Shown piece by piece: positions 35,056-43,805 of a stretch of DNA of 64,000 bases. The translations under genes and the position numbers were made by a program. The notes beneath the pieces are model-generated. The model did not search any database, was not told where the DNA came from, and worked only from the letters and a program-made list of their open reading frames with translations. Position 1 is the stretch's first letter. Every line of letters starts with the position of its first letter. The stretch comes from Ilumatobacteraceae bacterium (GTDB lineage Bacteria; Actinomycetota; Acidimicrobiia; Acidimicrobiales; Ilumatobacteraceae): NCBI GenBank assembly GCA_021298195.1, contig JAJTEQ010000001.1:38110-102109 (forward strand), written 5' to 3'.

Positions 35056-37004
35056 GAGGTCACCATCGACTTCGGTCGCAGGCTGATGGGCACCGAGCCA
35101 CCCAGCGCCAGGTTCTGGCCCGTTCCTTGACTGCCACCCGCGGGTGCCACGGGTGAGGCGACGATGTGCTCGAGGCCGTCGCCGGTGCACACACCACAGT
35201 CGTAACACGGGGTCCAACGGCAGTCCTCGAGGCCGGCCTCGGCCAATGCCGAACGCCAGTCCTGCCACAGGAAATCATGGTGCAAACCAGCCGACAGATG
35301 GTGCCACGGGAACACCTCGTTCTCGTCGCGATGCCGCGTGACGAACCAATCGGACGAGAGGCCCTCGGCGGCCATGGCATCGAGCCAACGATCGAGCACG
35401 AAGAACTCGGACCACTCCTGGAAAACCCCGCCCTCGCGCCACACGCGTTCGATGACCGCGCCGACGCGACGATCACCGCGGCTGGCGATGCCCTCGGCCA
35501 ACGTCGCCGCCGGGTCGTGCCACTTCACGTGCACCCCCTTGGCGCGTCCGGCCGCCTCGCGCACGAGACCGATCTTGCGCCGCAATTCGGGAACACCGTT
35601 CTGTCCGAACCATTGGAACGGTGTGTGCGCCTTGGGAACGAATCCGCCCACGCTCACGGTCACGCTGGCACGGTTCGTGTACTTCTTGCCGATCGACACG
35701 CAGCCCGCGGCCAGGTCGACGATGCCCTCGGTGTCGACGTCGGTCTCGGTGGGAAGTCCGGTGAGGAAGTACAACTTCATGCGCGACCATCCCGACGAGA
35801 ACGCCGATTCGACGGCGCCGTACAGGTCCTCTTCGGTGATGAGCTTGTTGATCACGGTGCGCAGGCGCCAGGTGCCCGCCTCAGGCGCGAAGGTGAGGCC
35901 ACTGCGACGTCCGCTGGCCACTTTGGCCGCCAAACCAACGGTGAACGCGTCCACGCGAAGAGACGGAAGGCTGACCGTGGGTGCACCGCAGGCGGTCGGA
36001 TCGGGAACCACGGACGTGACCACGGATTCGATGCCGCTGAAGTCGGCGGTGGACAACGACGTCAGGCTGACCTCGTTGTAGCCGGTGCGCTTCAATCCCT
36101 CGGTGATCATGGTGCGCACCTGTTCGGCGGGGCGCTCACGAACCGGGCGGGTGATCATGCCGGCCTGACAGAAACGACAACCACGGGTGCATCCCCGGAA
36201 GACCTCGACGGCCAAACGATCGTGGACCACCTCGGTGAGCGGTGCCAGGGGGCGCTTGGGGTACTGCCATTGGCCGAGATCGGAGACGGTGCGCTTGGTG
36301 ATCAGTTCGGGCACGTCGGGGTACGCGGGAGTGATGCCCCGCACTCGATCGCCGTCGTAGGCCACCTCGTACATCGAGGGCACGTACACGCCGGGAACCT
36401 TGGACAGTTCGCGCAACACCGCGTGGCGCGAGCCCTCCGTGCGACCCGAGGCTTTCCACTCGCGCACGATCTCGGTGATCTCGCCGATGACCTCTTCGCC
36501 CTCACCGAGAACGGCGCAGTCGATGAAGTCCGCCATGGGCTCGGGATTGAACGCGGCGTGGCCTCCGATGATGACGAGGGGGTCACTGGGGCGGCGATCC
36601 GCGGCCCGCACCGGACTTCCGGCCAGATCGATCATGTTCAGCACGTTCGTGTACACGAGCTCGGCGGACAGGTTGAACGCCAGGATGTCGAACTCGTCGG
36701 CGGAGCGGTGCGTGTCGACCGAGAACAACGGAATTCCTCGCTCGCGCATGAGCGCCTCGAGGTCGACCCAGGGCGCGTACGTACGCTCGGCGACGGCGTC
36801 GGGGCGCTCATTCAGGATCTCGTACAGGATCTGCAAGCCCTGATTGGGCAGGCCGACCTCGTACACATCGGGGTAAGCGAGGAGCCAGGCCACTTTGCCG
36901 TGACCGTGCTGGGGCGACGCTGCCCCGTCCTCGCAGCCGATGTAGCGGGCTGGTTTGCGCACCCTCGCAAGGAGCGGTTCGAGCCGCGGCCAGAGGGATG
37001 ACAT
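35052..37004 (-). CDS. radical SAM protein, TIGR03960 family
   Basis: A 650-residue protein with an N-terminal B12-binding-like domain and a radical SAM domain. The iron-sulfur motif is CTRGCRFCQ (Cys 272, 276 and 279, C-x3-C-x2-C). LIIGGHAAFNPEPMADFIDC-type signatures precede it and ITRPVRERP follows; the C-terminus has CRWTPCYDCGVC, which could hold a second metal. The family always pairs with DUF2344, here directly downstream. The reaction is unknown; the location in the rodA-rne-rplU neighbourhood is conserved in actinobacteria. Confidence 0.9.
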   Translation of the reverse strand: MSSLWPRLEPLLARVRKPARYIGCEDGAASPQHGHGKVAWLLAYPDVYEVGLPNQGLQILYEILNERPDAVAERTYAPWVDLEALMRERGIPLFSVDTHRSADEFDILAFNLSAELVYTNVLNMIDLAGSPVRAADRRPSDPLVIIGGHAAFNPEPMADFIDCAVLGEGEEVIGEITEIVREWKASGRTEGSRHAVLRELSKVPGVYVPSMYEVAYDGDRVRGITPAYPDVPELITKRTVSDLGQWQYPKRPLAPLTEVVHDRLAVEVFRGCTRGCRFCQAGMITRPVRERPAEQVRTMITEGLKRTGYNEVSLTSLSTADFSGIESVVTSVVPDPTACGAPTVSLPSLRVDAFTVGLAAKVASGRRSGLTFAPEAGTWRLRTVINKLITEEDLYGAVESAFSSGWSRMKLYFLTGLPTETDVDTEGIVDLAAGCVSIGKKYTNRASVTVSVGGFVPKAHTPFQWFGQNGVPELRRKIGLVREAAGRAKGVHVKWHDPAATLAEGIASRGDRRVGAVIERVWREGGVFQEWSEFFVLDRWLDAMAAEGLSSDWFVTRHRDENEVFPWHHLSAGLHHDFLWQDWRSALAEAGLEDCRWTPCYDCGVCTGDGLEHIVASPVAPAGGSQGTGQNLALGGSVPISLRPKSMVTS

Positions 37005-37063
37005 GACCCCCGAAGTGTACCGGCGACCCCGGCCCGCGAGACCCCCGGCCTGTGGATAACCGC

Positions 37064-38227
37064 CTAACGGAGGCGCCGCATGTGCACGCTTTCGACCAGT
37101 CCGATCATGATGGCGAAGGCGATCAGCGACGACCCCCCGTAACTGACGAAGGGCAGGGGAACCCCGGTCACGGGCATGATGCCCATGGTCATGCCGATGT
37201 TCTGGAAGACGTGCCAGAGGATGATTCCGAAGATGCCCGCGCAGAGATAGGAACCGAAGGCGTCGCGGGCCAGGTTGGCGACACGCCAGATCCGGAACAA
37301 CATCAGTCCGAACAAGCCCACCACCAGTCCCCCGCCGAGCAGACCGAACTGCTCGGCCACGGCCGAGAAGATGAAATCGCTCTGCTGCACGGGAATGAAC
37401 TTTCCGTTCGTCAACGGCCCTTGGAGGTATCCCTTACCGAACCAACCGCCCGTGGCCACGGCGCGCTTGGCGTAGCGCACCTGGAACACGTATTGCTGCA
37501 GGCTCTCCTCCGTGGAGTTCTGGTTGATGAACGCCTCGATACGACGCAACTGGTAGCGGTCGACGATGCCGGCGACGATGGCCGCTGCGATCGTCGCGAC
37601 CGTGAGCATCGAGATCAGAGCGAGATACCGCAACTTCGCGCCGGCCATGACCATGACACAGATGGCACCGACGATCATCACGAAGGCCGAGCCCAGGTCG
37701 GGCTGAACGATGATGAGCGCCACCGGCACGCCGACCAACAACAGGCCCGTGATGAACTGCGAGTAGCTCATGATCGACTCGCGCGACTCGCTGTAATAGG
37801 CGGCCAACGCGACGAGCACCGCCGGTTTGGCGAATTCGGCGGGCTGGAAGGAGATCGGCCCGAGATCGAACGACAGTCGCGCCCCACCACGCAACGCACC
37901 AGCGGACAAGACGAGAAGCAACGCGATGATCGAGACGCCGTACAGGAAATAGGCCCGATCGTTGAGCAAGGTGTAGTCGAACGACATCACGACCGCCAGG
38001 GTCACCGCCGAGATGATGAGGAAGACCACCTGCCGTGTGGCGAACCAGTACGGGTCGCTGTCGATCTTCCAGAAGGTCGCGCTGTAGATCGAGAAAGCCC
38101 CCACAACGGCCAGAATCACCACCGTCGAGATCAACACCCAGTCGATGTTGCGTTGTGGGGATCCCAAACTGGAACGTATGTTGCCGAGCCCTCTGTCCGG
38201 ACGTCGCTTCATGACCGGAAGAGACAT
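37064..38227 (-). CDS. rodA: peptidoglycan glycosyltransferase RodA
   Basis: A 387-residue SEDS protein with about ten membrane helices. Typical motifs are GPISFQPAEFAKPAVLV, VQPDLGSAFV, the SEDS loop GGWFGKGYLQGPLTNG and the C-terminal PVTGVPLPFVSYGGSS. It polymerises lipid II into glycan strands with PBP2. The start was chosen at 38227, where the ATG overlaps the TGA of a 21-codon mini-ORF (TGATG). The first 15 residues MSLPVMKRRPDRGLG are duplicated in that mini-ORF by a 48-bp direct repeat. mreBCD and mrdA lie directly upstream, completing the elongasome. Confidence 0.93.
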   Translation of the reverse strand: MSLPVMKRRPDRGLGNIRSSLGSPQRNIDWVLISTVVILAVVGAFSIYSATFWKIDSDPYWFATRQVVFLIISAVTLAVVMSFDYTLLNDRAYFLYGVSIIALLLVLSAGALRGGARLSFDLGPISFQPAEFAKPAVLVALAAYYSESRESIMSYSQFITGLLLVGVPVALIIVQPDLGSAFVMIVGAICVMVMAGAKLRYLALISMLTVATIAAAIVAGIVDRYQLRRIEAFINQNSTEESLQQYVFQVRYAKRAVATGGWFGKGYLQGPLTNGKFIPVQQSDFIFSAVAEQFGLLGGGLVVGLFGLMLFRIWRVANLARDAFGSYLCAGIFGIILWHVFQNIGMTMGIMPVTGVPLPFVSYGGSSLIAFAIMIGLVESVHMRRLR

Positions 38228-38295
38228 CAGCCCAGTCCCCCGGTGCAGCCGAGTCCTCTGTCCGGACGTCGCTTCATGACCGGAAGAGACATCAG
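38183..38295. repeat. 48-bp direct repeat at the mrdA/rodA junction
   Basis: Two copies, 38183-38230 and 38248-38295, match in 47 of 48 positions (the mismatch is 38189 C versus 38254 T), with 17 bp between them and a 65-bp period. Each copy carries a minus-strand TGATG and the codons for MSLPVMKRRPDRGLG. Confidence 0.92.
38227..38292 (-). CDS. 21-codon mini-ORF between mrdA and rodA
   Basis: This short frame encodes MSLPVMKRRPDRGLG followed by CTGGLG. Its ATG overlaps the mrdA stop (TGATG at 38294-38290) and its stop overlaps the rodA ATG (TGATG at 38229-38225). It arose from the 48-bp direct repeat. Whether the peptide matters is unknown; it may simply pass terminating ribosomes from mrdA to rodA. 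Confidence 0.4.
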   Translation of the reverse strand: MSLPVMKRRPDRGLGCTGGLG

Positions 38296-40496
38296 TCGCG
38301 TCCTCCGTAGGCCGCGCCACCCAGACAACGGGTACTGGGCAGTCGGCGTTCGGGTGCGGCCACCAATGACTCGGTGTTCAACGGGTTCGACGGAACGACC
38401 GGACCCATCGAGGCCGCGCCGGCGACGGCCATGAACATGCACTTCACCACGGGAGCCGCGGCCTTGGCTCCGTAGCCGGCTTTTTCGAGATACGCCGACA
38501 CCACGATGGGGCGCGTCGGATCGAGGCTGAAGGCCCCGAAGGCCGACGAGTCGTTCCACGGAAGGCTGGCCGCACCTTGCGCCGTTCCCGTCTTGCCGGC
38601 GATCGGCAGATCCTCGTACGGATAGCTCTTGAACAACCGCTCACCGGTGGTGGCGTGGTACGAACCGTTGTCGGTTCCCGGACCGGTGATCACCCGCGTG
38701 AGACCCTTCACGATGGGATCGAGGACGTCGGGCGGAATGTTCAGCGAGCGAATGGTGTTCTTCAATCCGAGGTTCAGCACCACCGTCGACTGCGACAGAT
38801 CCGCCATGCCCACCTGCTCGGAGTTCGGGGTGCTGGGCGACAAGAGCGCCAAGGCGATCAGCGGTCGGTTGACGTCACCTCCGTTACCCAAGGCTCCGTA
38901 CGCCTGGGCCAATTGCAACGGGGATGCCGCCAGCAGTCCCTGACCCACCGACAACTGAACGTTGTCTCCGACGAGATAGTTCGGACTCTCGCCTTCCATC
39001 AACACACCGTCCTCGACGAGTTGGCGCTTGCTCTCCTTGTCGGGCACTCGACCCGCGGACTCGTAGGGAAGATCGATGCCGGTGCGCGAACCGAAACCGA
39101 ACTTGCGCACCTCCTCCTGAAGAATCGGCTGCCCACCTCGTTCGGAGAAGATCTCCTCACCGATCTTGTAGAAGAACGTGTCCGTCGACACGGCGAGTGC
39201 GTCCTCGACCGTGACCACGCCGTAGCGACAGGCGTAGTTTCCACCGCCGCACAGGGCGTTTCGATAAATGCACTTCACCACTTGGCACGTATCGCGGTCG
39301 ATGCTGACCAGCGTGTACGAGCCCTGATCGACGTATCGGTAACTCGCCCCACCAGGCAACTGGCCGGTGGCCAGTGCGGCGTACGCCACGAAGGGCTTGA
39401 AACTGGAGCCCAGGTTGTACTGACCGGAGATGGCCCGGTTCACGAGCAACGACTGGTCCGGGTCCTTGGTGTTGGGGAAGATCTGAGCGAACTTGTCCCC
39501 CGAGATGCCCGAGTTGAACCAGCGGTTGTCGAACGTCGGGTAACTGGCCAGTGCCAGAACTTCGCCATTGGAGTAGTCCATCATGACGACCGAGCCGGCT
39601 GGGGCCTTCAGGTTCGAGCACTCCGGGAACTGCGGCTTGATCAACTGCTTCTTGTCGTCCTTGGCCTGGCACGCGACGATGAATCGGTTCAAGCGCAACT
39701 GCGTCTCCAGGGCCTGTTCCGCGAACTGCTGGTAATCGAGGTCGAGCGCGAGTTGCAGATCGTTGCCCGGGACGGGCTCGACCCGTTCGACCACGCGCAG
39801 GATCGCGCCACGCGAATCGACCTCGTAGCGCACGAAACCCGGCGTTCCTCTCAGGTACGGCTCGAATATCTTCTCCACGCCGAACTGACCGACACGTTCG
39901 TTCAGGTCGTACCCGAGGTCCTTGTACTGAGCCGCGTCGCTCTTGGTGATGGCACCGAGGTAACCAACCACGTGCGCGGCCAACGGGGCGTAGGGATATT
40001 CGCGCTTCCATTGGACCGTTGCGTCGACTCCGGGGAAGTCCTCGGAGCGTTCGAGCAGGTAAGCGACGGTCTCCTCGCTGACGCTCTCCCTCAGTGGCAT
40101 CGGCAGCAACGGACTGTAACGCGAGCCCGTGCGTTCACCATCGGATCCGACCGGGCCGGCATAGCGCGTCTCCATGTCCTCGACCTCCATGTCGAGGACC
40201 GGCGCCAGACGCGCGAACAGCTCCGAACGATCGTCGTCGTTCCGCATCGCCTCCCACGCGACGGTCACCGTGACGATGCGTTCGTTATCGGCCAGGATCC
40301 GACCTTCGCGATCGAAGATACGACCGCGCTCGGGCAGCAACTTCACCGTTCGCGTCTTGTTCGATTGCACCTTCAGCTCGAGAGATGTCGAGTCGACGAC
40401 TTGCAAGAACCACATACGCAGGCCGAGAGCCGTGAAGATCACGGTGGCCACCACACCCAAGGCCACCAGGCGCGAGGACCGCCGATCAGTTGCCAT
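38292..40496 (-). CDS. mrdA: penicillin-binding protein 2, class B transpeptidase
   Basis: A 734-residue membrane-anchored transpeptidase that cross-links peptidoglycan during elongation. A membrane helix lies at residues 10-32, the N-terminal pedestal follows (RGRIFDREGRILADN), and the transpeptidase domain has SSFK (Ser 364 to Lys 367), STD (437-439) in place of SxN as in E. coli PBP2, and KTGTAQ (Lys 635). Unusual are six extracytoplasmic cysteines at 276, 293, 404, 409, 416 and 423 around insert loops, which could form disulfides. The C-terminal tail beyond the fold is about 70 residues. It lies between mreD and rodA. Confidence 0.93.
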   Translation of the reverse strand: MATDRRSSRLVALGVVATVIFTALGLRMWFLQVVDSTSLELKVQSNKTRTVKLLPERGRIFDREGRILADNERIVTVTVAWEAMRNDDDRSELFARLAPVLDMEVEDMETRYAGPVGSDGERTGSRYSPLLPMPLRESVSEETVAYLLERSEDFPGVDATVQWKREYPYAPLAAHVVGYLGAITKSDAAQYKDLGYDLNERVGQFGVEKIFEPYLRGTPGFVRYEVDSRGAILRVVERVEPVPGNDLQLALDLDYQQFAEQALETQLRLNRFIVACQAKDDKKQLIKPQFPECSNLKAPAGSVVMMDYSNGEVLALASYPTFDNRWFNSGISGDKFAQIFPNTKDPDQSLLVNRAISGQYNLGSSFKPFVAYAALATGQLPGGASYRYVDQGSYTLVSIDRDTCQVVKCIYRNALCGGGNYACRYGVVTVEDALAVSTDTFFYKIGEEIFSERGGQPILQEEVRKFGFGSRTGIDLPYESAGRVPDKESKRQLVEDGVLMEGESPNYLVGDNVQLSVGQGLLAASPLQLAQAYGALGNGGDVNRPLIALALLSPSTPNSEQVGMADLSQSTVVLNLGLKNTIRSLNIPPDVLDPIVKGLTRVITGPGTDNGSYHATTGERLFKSYPYEDLPIAGKTGTAQGAASLPWNDSSAFGAFSLDPTRPIVVSAYLEKAGYGAKAAAPVVKCMFMAVAGAASMGPVVPSNPLNTESLVAAPERRLPSTRCLGGAAYGGRD

Positions 40497-40547
40497 GGGA
40501 ACAGCCTGCCATCCTCGTGACCCGCGCGGGCTTCACCCGATGCGCGC

Positions 40548-41084
40548 TCACAAGAAGACCTCCGACGGTGGAGCCAGTCGTTGCAGTCGACGCACGGCAA
40601 GACACCAGCGCATCGCGGGAACCACCGCGTAACTGGCGACTCCGTTGAACACTGCGACCACGATCATCACCTTCACGAGGCGCGACGAGATCCAGCCTTC
40701 GACTCCGATCCAGTTGGCCACCACCGGCTGGACGAACATGGCGGCCGCCGACAATCCGGCGCACGTCACGGCGTTCAACCAACGCGGATTGGCCAGGGAC
40801 GCCGAGAACGCGAAGCCACCGACGTAACCCGCCAATCCGTACACCAGTGCCGACAGACCCAATGGTGACGTCAACACGAGATCGAACATCAGTCCGAGCA
40901 CGAATCCCGCGAAGGCACCGCCTTCGGGTCCCGACGCCACGCCGGCACCGATCGACATGCACAGGATCAGTTGCATGACGACCCCGAATGGGGTCAGTTC
41001 GGCCAACAACGTCGTCTGCAACGCGAGCGCGGGAAGGCCGACCATCAACAAGCGGACACCGGGACGATTGACGAGGTCGATCAT
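40548..41084 (-). CDS. mreD: rod shape-determining protein MreD
   Basis: A 178-residue membrane protein with about five hydrophobic helices and a short basic end. Sequence conservation in MreD is low; the assignment rests on length, topology (for example ALALQTTLLAELTPFG at the N-terminus and GAFAGFVLGLMFDL) and position directly after mreC and before mrdA. It overlaps the mreC stop by 4 bp (ATGA). It is a membrane component of the elongation machinery. Confidence 0.85.
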   Translation of the reverse strand: MIDLVNRPGVRLLMVGLPALALQTTLLAELTPFGVVMQLILCMSIGAGVASGPEGGAFAGFVLGLMFDLVLTSPLGLSALVYGLAGYVGGFAFSASLANPRWLNAVTCAGLSAAAMFVQPVVANWIGVEGWISSRLVKVMIVVAVFNGVASYAVVPAMRWCLAVRRLQRLAPPSEVFL

Positions 41085-42232
41085 CCGCCCGACACCACCG
41101 GTTGGTACAGGAGCACTCGAACGAAGTTCAACGTGCTGAGTCGCGCCGTGAGGCGCACTTCCAGCACGGCACCCGCGGTGCCCGTTCGCTCCACGATCTT
41201 GATGACCCGACCGACCACGATTCCACGGGGAGCCAAGCTGCTCGACCCACCCGACGTGATGACGAGTGCACCCACTCGAACCTCGCCGAAGCGCGCGTTC
41301 TGATCGATGAACTCGACCACCGGTGCCTTGTCCGGGCCCCGACCCCGGAAGATGCCCGTCTCGACCGACGGCAAGTTGTTGATGTCGATGGTGGTGGTCG
41401 GCGCCGAGGTCGACGCACCCGGTGCGATGGTGGACACGGCCACGGTGGTCGGAGACAACGCCCCGAAGTCGACACCACTGAGGTCGACGCTCGTGGTGGT
41501 CGTGGACGACACCGGAGTGGTCGACGATGCCGTGGCCGCATCGACTCCACCGGCCGGAGTCGCCGTCGGCACCGTGGACGACGTCGTGGTGGTCGTCGAT
41601 GTCGAGGTGGTTGTCGATGTCGATGTCGTCGTGGTCGTGGTGGTCGTGGTGGTCGTGGTGGCGGGGTCCTCGCCTTGGTTCACGATTTGCACCGGGATGG
41701 CGTACTGCACGTCACTCGAGAGCATCACCACCGAACGGTTCGCGAACACCTGGGTGACCTTGCCGACCAAACCGGCGGCGTTGACCACGGCCATGCCCAC
41801 CTTCAATCCGCGATCGGACCCCTGATTGATCTCGACCGTCTGGGAGAAATTGGACGGTGTCCCGCCGATCACCTGTGCGGTCACCGAGGAGACATCGGCG
41901 AGGTTGTCGATTCCGTTGAGGGCCAACAACTCCTGTGCATCGCGCACGATCGCCAAGGCCGCGATAAACGCACCCTCCTGCTGGTCCAACTGATCGCGCA
42001 AACGCTCGTTCTCGGCTTCGAGATCGCCGTAGTTCGTCACACCGCGCCAGGCGTTCTGAACGGGGCGCGTGACCACTCGGGTCGCCTCCTCCACCGGATG
42101 GAAGACGAAGCCGAACACGTTGCGGGCACCGCCCACGATGCCGTTGCCCTGCTGATCGAGAGTGATCAGCAGGATCGACGTCAGGGCCAGCAGAGCCACG
42201 GCTCGGCGACGACTGACCGAGTAGATCGGCAT
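41081..42232 (-). CDS. mreC: rod shape-determining protein MreC with Thr/Ser insert
   Basis: A 383-residue protein that links MreB to periplasmic cell-wall synthases. A basic N-terminus and one membrane helix (residues 10-25) are followed by a coiled coil at about residues 68-104 and the first beta-barrel with AQVIGGTPSNFSQTVEINQGSDRGL. Between the two barrel halves a Thr/Ser/Pro/Ala-rich stretch of about 100 residues (189-288) is inserted, beginning with a run of 12 Thr. The second barrel resumes with FRGRGPDKAPVVEFID and VITSGGSSSLAPRGIVVGRV. MreC proteins are usually near 280-300 residues, so the insert accounts for the extra length. The start has no strong ribosome site. Confidence 0.92.
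   Translation of the reverse strand: MPIYSVSRRRAVALLALTSILLITLDQQGNGIVGGARNVFGFVFHPVEEATRVVTRPVQNAWRGVTNYGDLEAENERLRDQLDQQEGAFIAALAIVRDAQELLALNGIDNLADVSSVTAQVIGGTPSNFSQTVEINQGSDRGLKVGMAVVNAAGLVGKVTQVFANRSVVMLSSDVQYAIPVQIVNQGEDPATTTTTTTTTTTTSTSTTTSTSTTTTTSSTVPTATPAGGVDAATASSTTPVSSTTTTSVDLSGVDFGALSPTTVAVSTIAPGASTSAPTTTIDINNLPSVETGIFRGRGPDKAPVVEFIDQNARFGEVRVGALVITSGGSSSLAPRGIVVGRVIKIVERTGTAGAVLEVRLTARLSTLNFVRVLLYQPVVSGG
41573..41662 (-). repeat. Thr/Ser codon low-complexity tract in mreC
   Basis: A 90-bp stretch made almost wholly of ACC/ACG/TCG/ACA-type codons encodes residues 191-220 of MreC. On the plus strand it reads as repeated GTGGTCGTG units, a likely site for replication slippage. Confidence 0.85.
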
Positions 42233-42246
42233 CGGACCGTTCGCTC

Positions 42247-43278
42247 CTAGTCGCCGCTCTGGGAGAGGAATCCACCCATCATCTCGATGTTCTCGAGCGC
42301 GCGCCCCGAACCGATGACCACCGAGTACAAGGGATCGGGCGCGATGTTGATGGGCATACCCGTTTCGTGGGCCAGACGCCGATCGATGCCGGCCAGCAAG
42401 GCGCCACCACCGGTGATCGTGATTCCCTGGTGCATGATGTCGGCCGCCAATTCGGGCGGAGTCTTGTCGAGCGTCGTGCGGACCGCATCCACGATGGCGG
42501 CCACCGGTTCGGCGATCGCCTCGCGAACCTGATCCGTGGACAAGGTGATGGTGCGGGGCAAACCGCTGATGAGATCGCGACCACGGATCTCGGCCTTCAT
42601 CTCCTCGGCGAACGGCCAGGCCGATCCCATCTGGATCTTGATGTCCTCGGCGGTTCGCTCACCGACAGCCAGGGAGAACTCTTTCTTCAGGAACGCCACC
42701 ACTGCTTCGTCGAGTTCGTCACCGGCGACCCGCAACGACTGGGCCGTCACGATTCCGCCGAGGGAGATGACGGCCACTTCGGTCGTGCCGCCCCCGATGT
42801 CGACGATCATGTTGCCGCTGGGTTCGTGCACCGGTAGATCGGCCCCGATGGCGGCCGCCATCGGTTCTTCGATGATGTGCACCGGCTTGCGGGCCCCGGC
42901 GTACTCGGCGGCGTCCTGCACGGCGCGCTGCTCGACACCCGTGATTCCGGACGGCACGCAGATGACCATGCGTGGCTTGCTCCATCGACTGCTGTGCACC
43001 CGCTGGATGAAGTACCGCAGCATCTTCTCGCAGACCTCGAAGTCGGCGATGACGCCGTCTTTGAGGGGTCGCACCGCACGAATGTGCCCGGGGGTGCGGC
43101 CCATCATGCGCTTGGCCTCCTCGCCCACCGCGACCGGACGACCATCGGCGACGTCGAGGGCCACCACCGAGGGCTCGTTCAGAACCACGCCCTGACCACG
43201 CACGTAGATCAGGGTGTTGGCCGTCCCGAGGTCGATCGCTATGTCGCGCCCGAGGGCCAGCGGGTTACTGCGGGCCAT
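42247..43278 (-). CDS. mreB: rod shape-determining protein MreB
   Basis: A 343-residue actin homologue that directs lateral wall growth. Motifs are IAIDLGTANTLIYVRGQGVVLNEPSVVA (phosphate 1), VDIGGGTTEVAVISLGG (phosphate 2), KFSLAVGERTAEDIKIQMGSA-type mid-region, and the adenosine motif ITGGGALLAGIDRRLAHETGMP. A strong TAGGAGG lies eight bases before the ATG at 43278. It starts the mre cluster, 15 bp before mreC. MreB is absent from many actinobacteria with apical growth, so its presence suggests lateral elongation. Confidence 0.96.
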   Translation of the reverse strand: MARSNPLALGRDIAIDLGTANTLIYVRGQGVVLNEPSVVALDVADGRPVAVGEEAKRMMGRTPGHIRAVRPLKDGVIADFEVCEKMLRYFIQRVHSSRWSKPRMVICVPSGITGVEQRAVQDAAEYAGARKPVHIIEEPMAAAIGADLPVHEPSGNMIVDIGGGTTEVAVISLGGIVTAQSLRVAGDELDEAVVAFLKKEFSLAVGERTAEDIKIQMGSAWPFAEEMKAEIRGRDLISGLPRTITLSTDQVREAIAEPVAAIVDAVRTTLDKTPPELAADIMHQGITITGGGALLAGIDRRLAHETGMPINIAPDPLYSVVIGSGRALENIEMMGGFLSQSGD

Positions 43279-43361
43279 GGCCAGAGCCTCCTACGTTGTC
43301 GAGAGCCGGTCGACGGTCGGCGCCGGATCGGCGCCGGCGAGCCGGATGTATCCCCGAAATG

Positions 43362-43772
43362 TTACAGATTGGGGAAGAAAATGCTGATCTCACGGGCGGC
43401 CGACTCCAACGAATCGCTGCCATGAACCAGGTTTTCGGTGAAAAGAATGCCCAGATCGCCACGAATCGTGCCCGGAGCGGCCGTGCGCGGGTTGGTGGCG
43501 CCCATCATCGTGCGCACGACCTCCCAGGTGTTCTCCGGACCTTCGAGCACGAGCGCGACCACCGGACCGCGCGACATGAAAGCCACCAGGTCGGCATAGA
43601 AGCCCTTGCCCACGTGCTCTTCGTAGTGGCGGGCCAGCGTGTCGGCGTCGAGGCGCCGCAATTCCATGGCCACGATCGTGAGCCCCTTGGACTCGAAACG
43701 GGACAGAACCGAGCCGACGAGGCCCCGCTCCACGGTGTCGGGTTTGAACAGGACGAGGGTGCGATCAGCCAT
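43362..43772 (-). CDS. ndk: nucleoside diphosphate kinase
   Basis: A 136-residue enzyme that equilibrates nucleoside triphosphates through a phospho-histidine. The catalytic motif NLVHGSDSLE holds His 117; LVLFKPDTVERGLVG is the family N-terminus and TNPRTAAPGTIRGDLG the nucleotide loop. A TAACCT box six bases before the ATG predicts a leaderless message. Its C-terminus ends in FFPNL. It sits between folC and mreB. Confidence 0.96.
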   Translation of the reverse strand: MADRTLVLFKPDTVERGLVGSVLSRFESKGLTIVAMELRRLDADTLARHYEEHVGKGFYADLVAFMSRGPVVALVLEGPENTWEVVRTMMGATNPRTAAPGTIRGDLGILFTENLVHGSDSLESAAREISIFFPNL

Positions 43773-43784
43773 GGGGTCAGGTTA
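43773..43784 (-). promoter_or_regulatory. putative leaderless promoter of ndk
   Basis: TAACCT (43784 to 43779, minus strand), six bases, then ATG at 43772. It lies in the gap of 33 bp after folC. Confidence 0.5.
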
Positions 43785-43805
43785 CCGGCGGGTGCCGGTG
43801 CGTCC

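Noticed and set aside
35166..37001. Long plus-strand frame opposite the radical SAM gene
   Set aside because: Antisense artefact of GC-rich coding; the minus strand holds clear C-x3-C-x2-C and family motifs.
38183..38295. Direct repeat considered as an attachment site or insertion-sequence scar
   Set aside because: No integrase, transposase or inverted ends are near, and the copies fit a local duplication of the rodA start.
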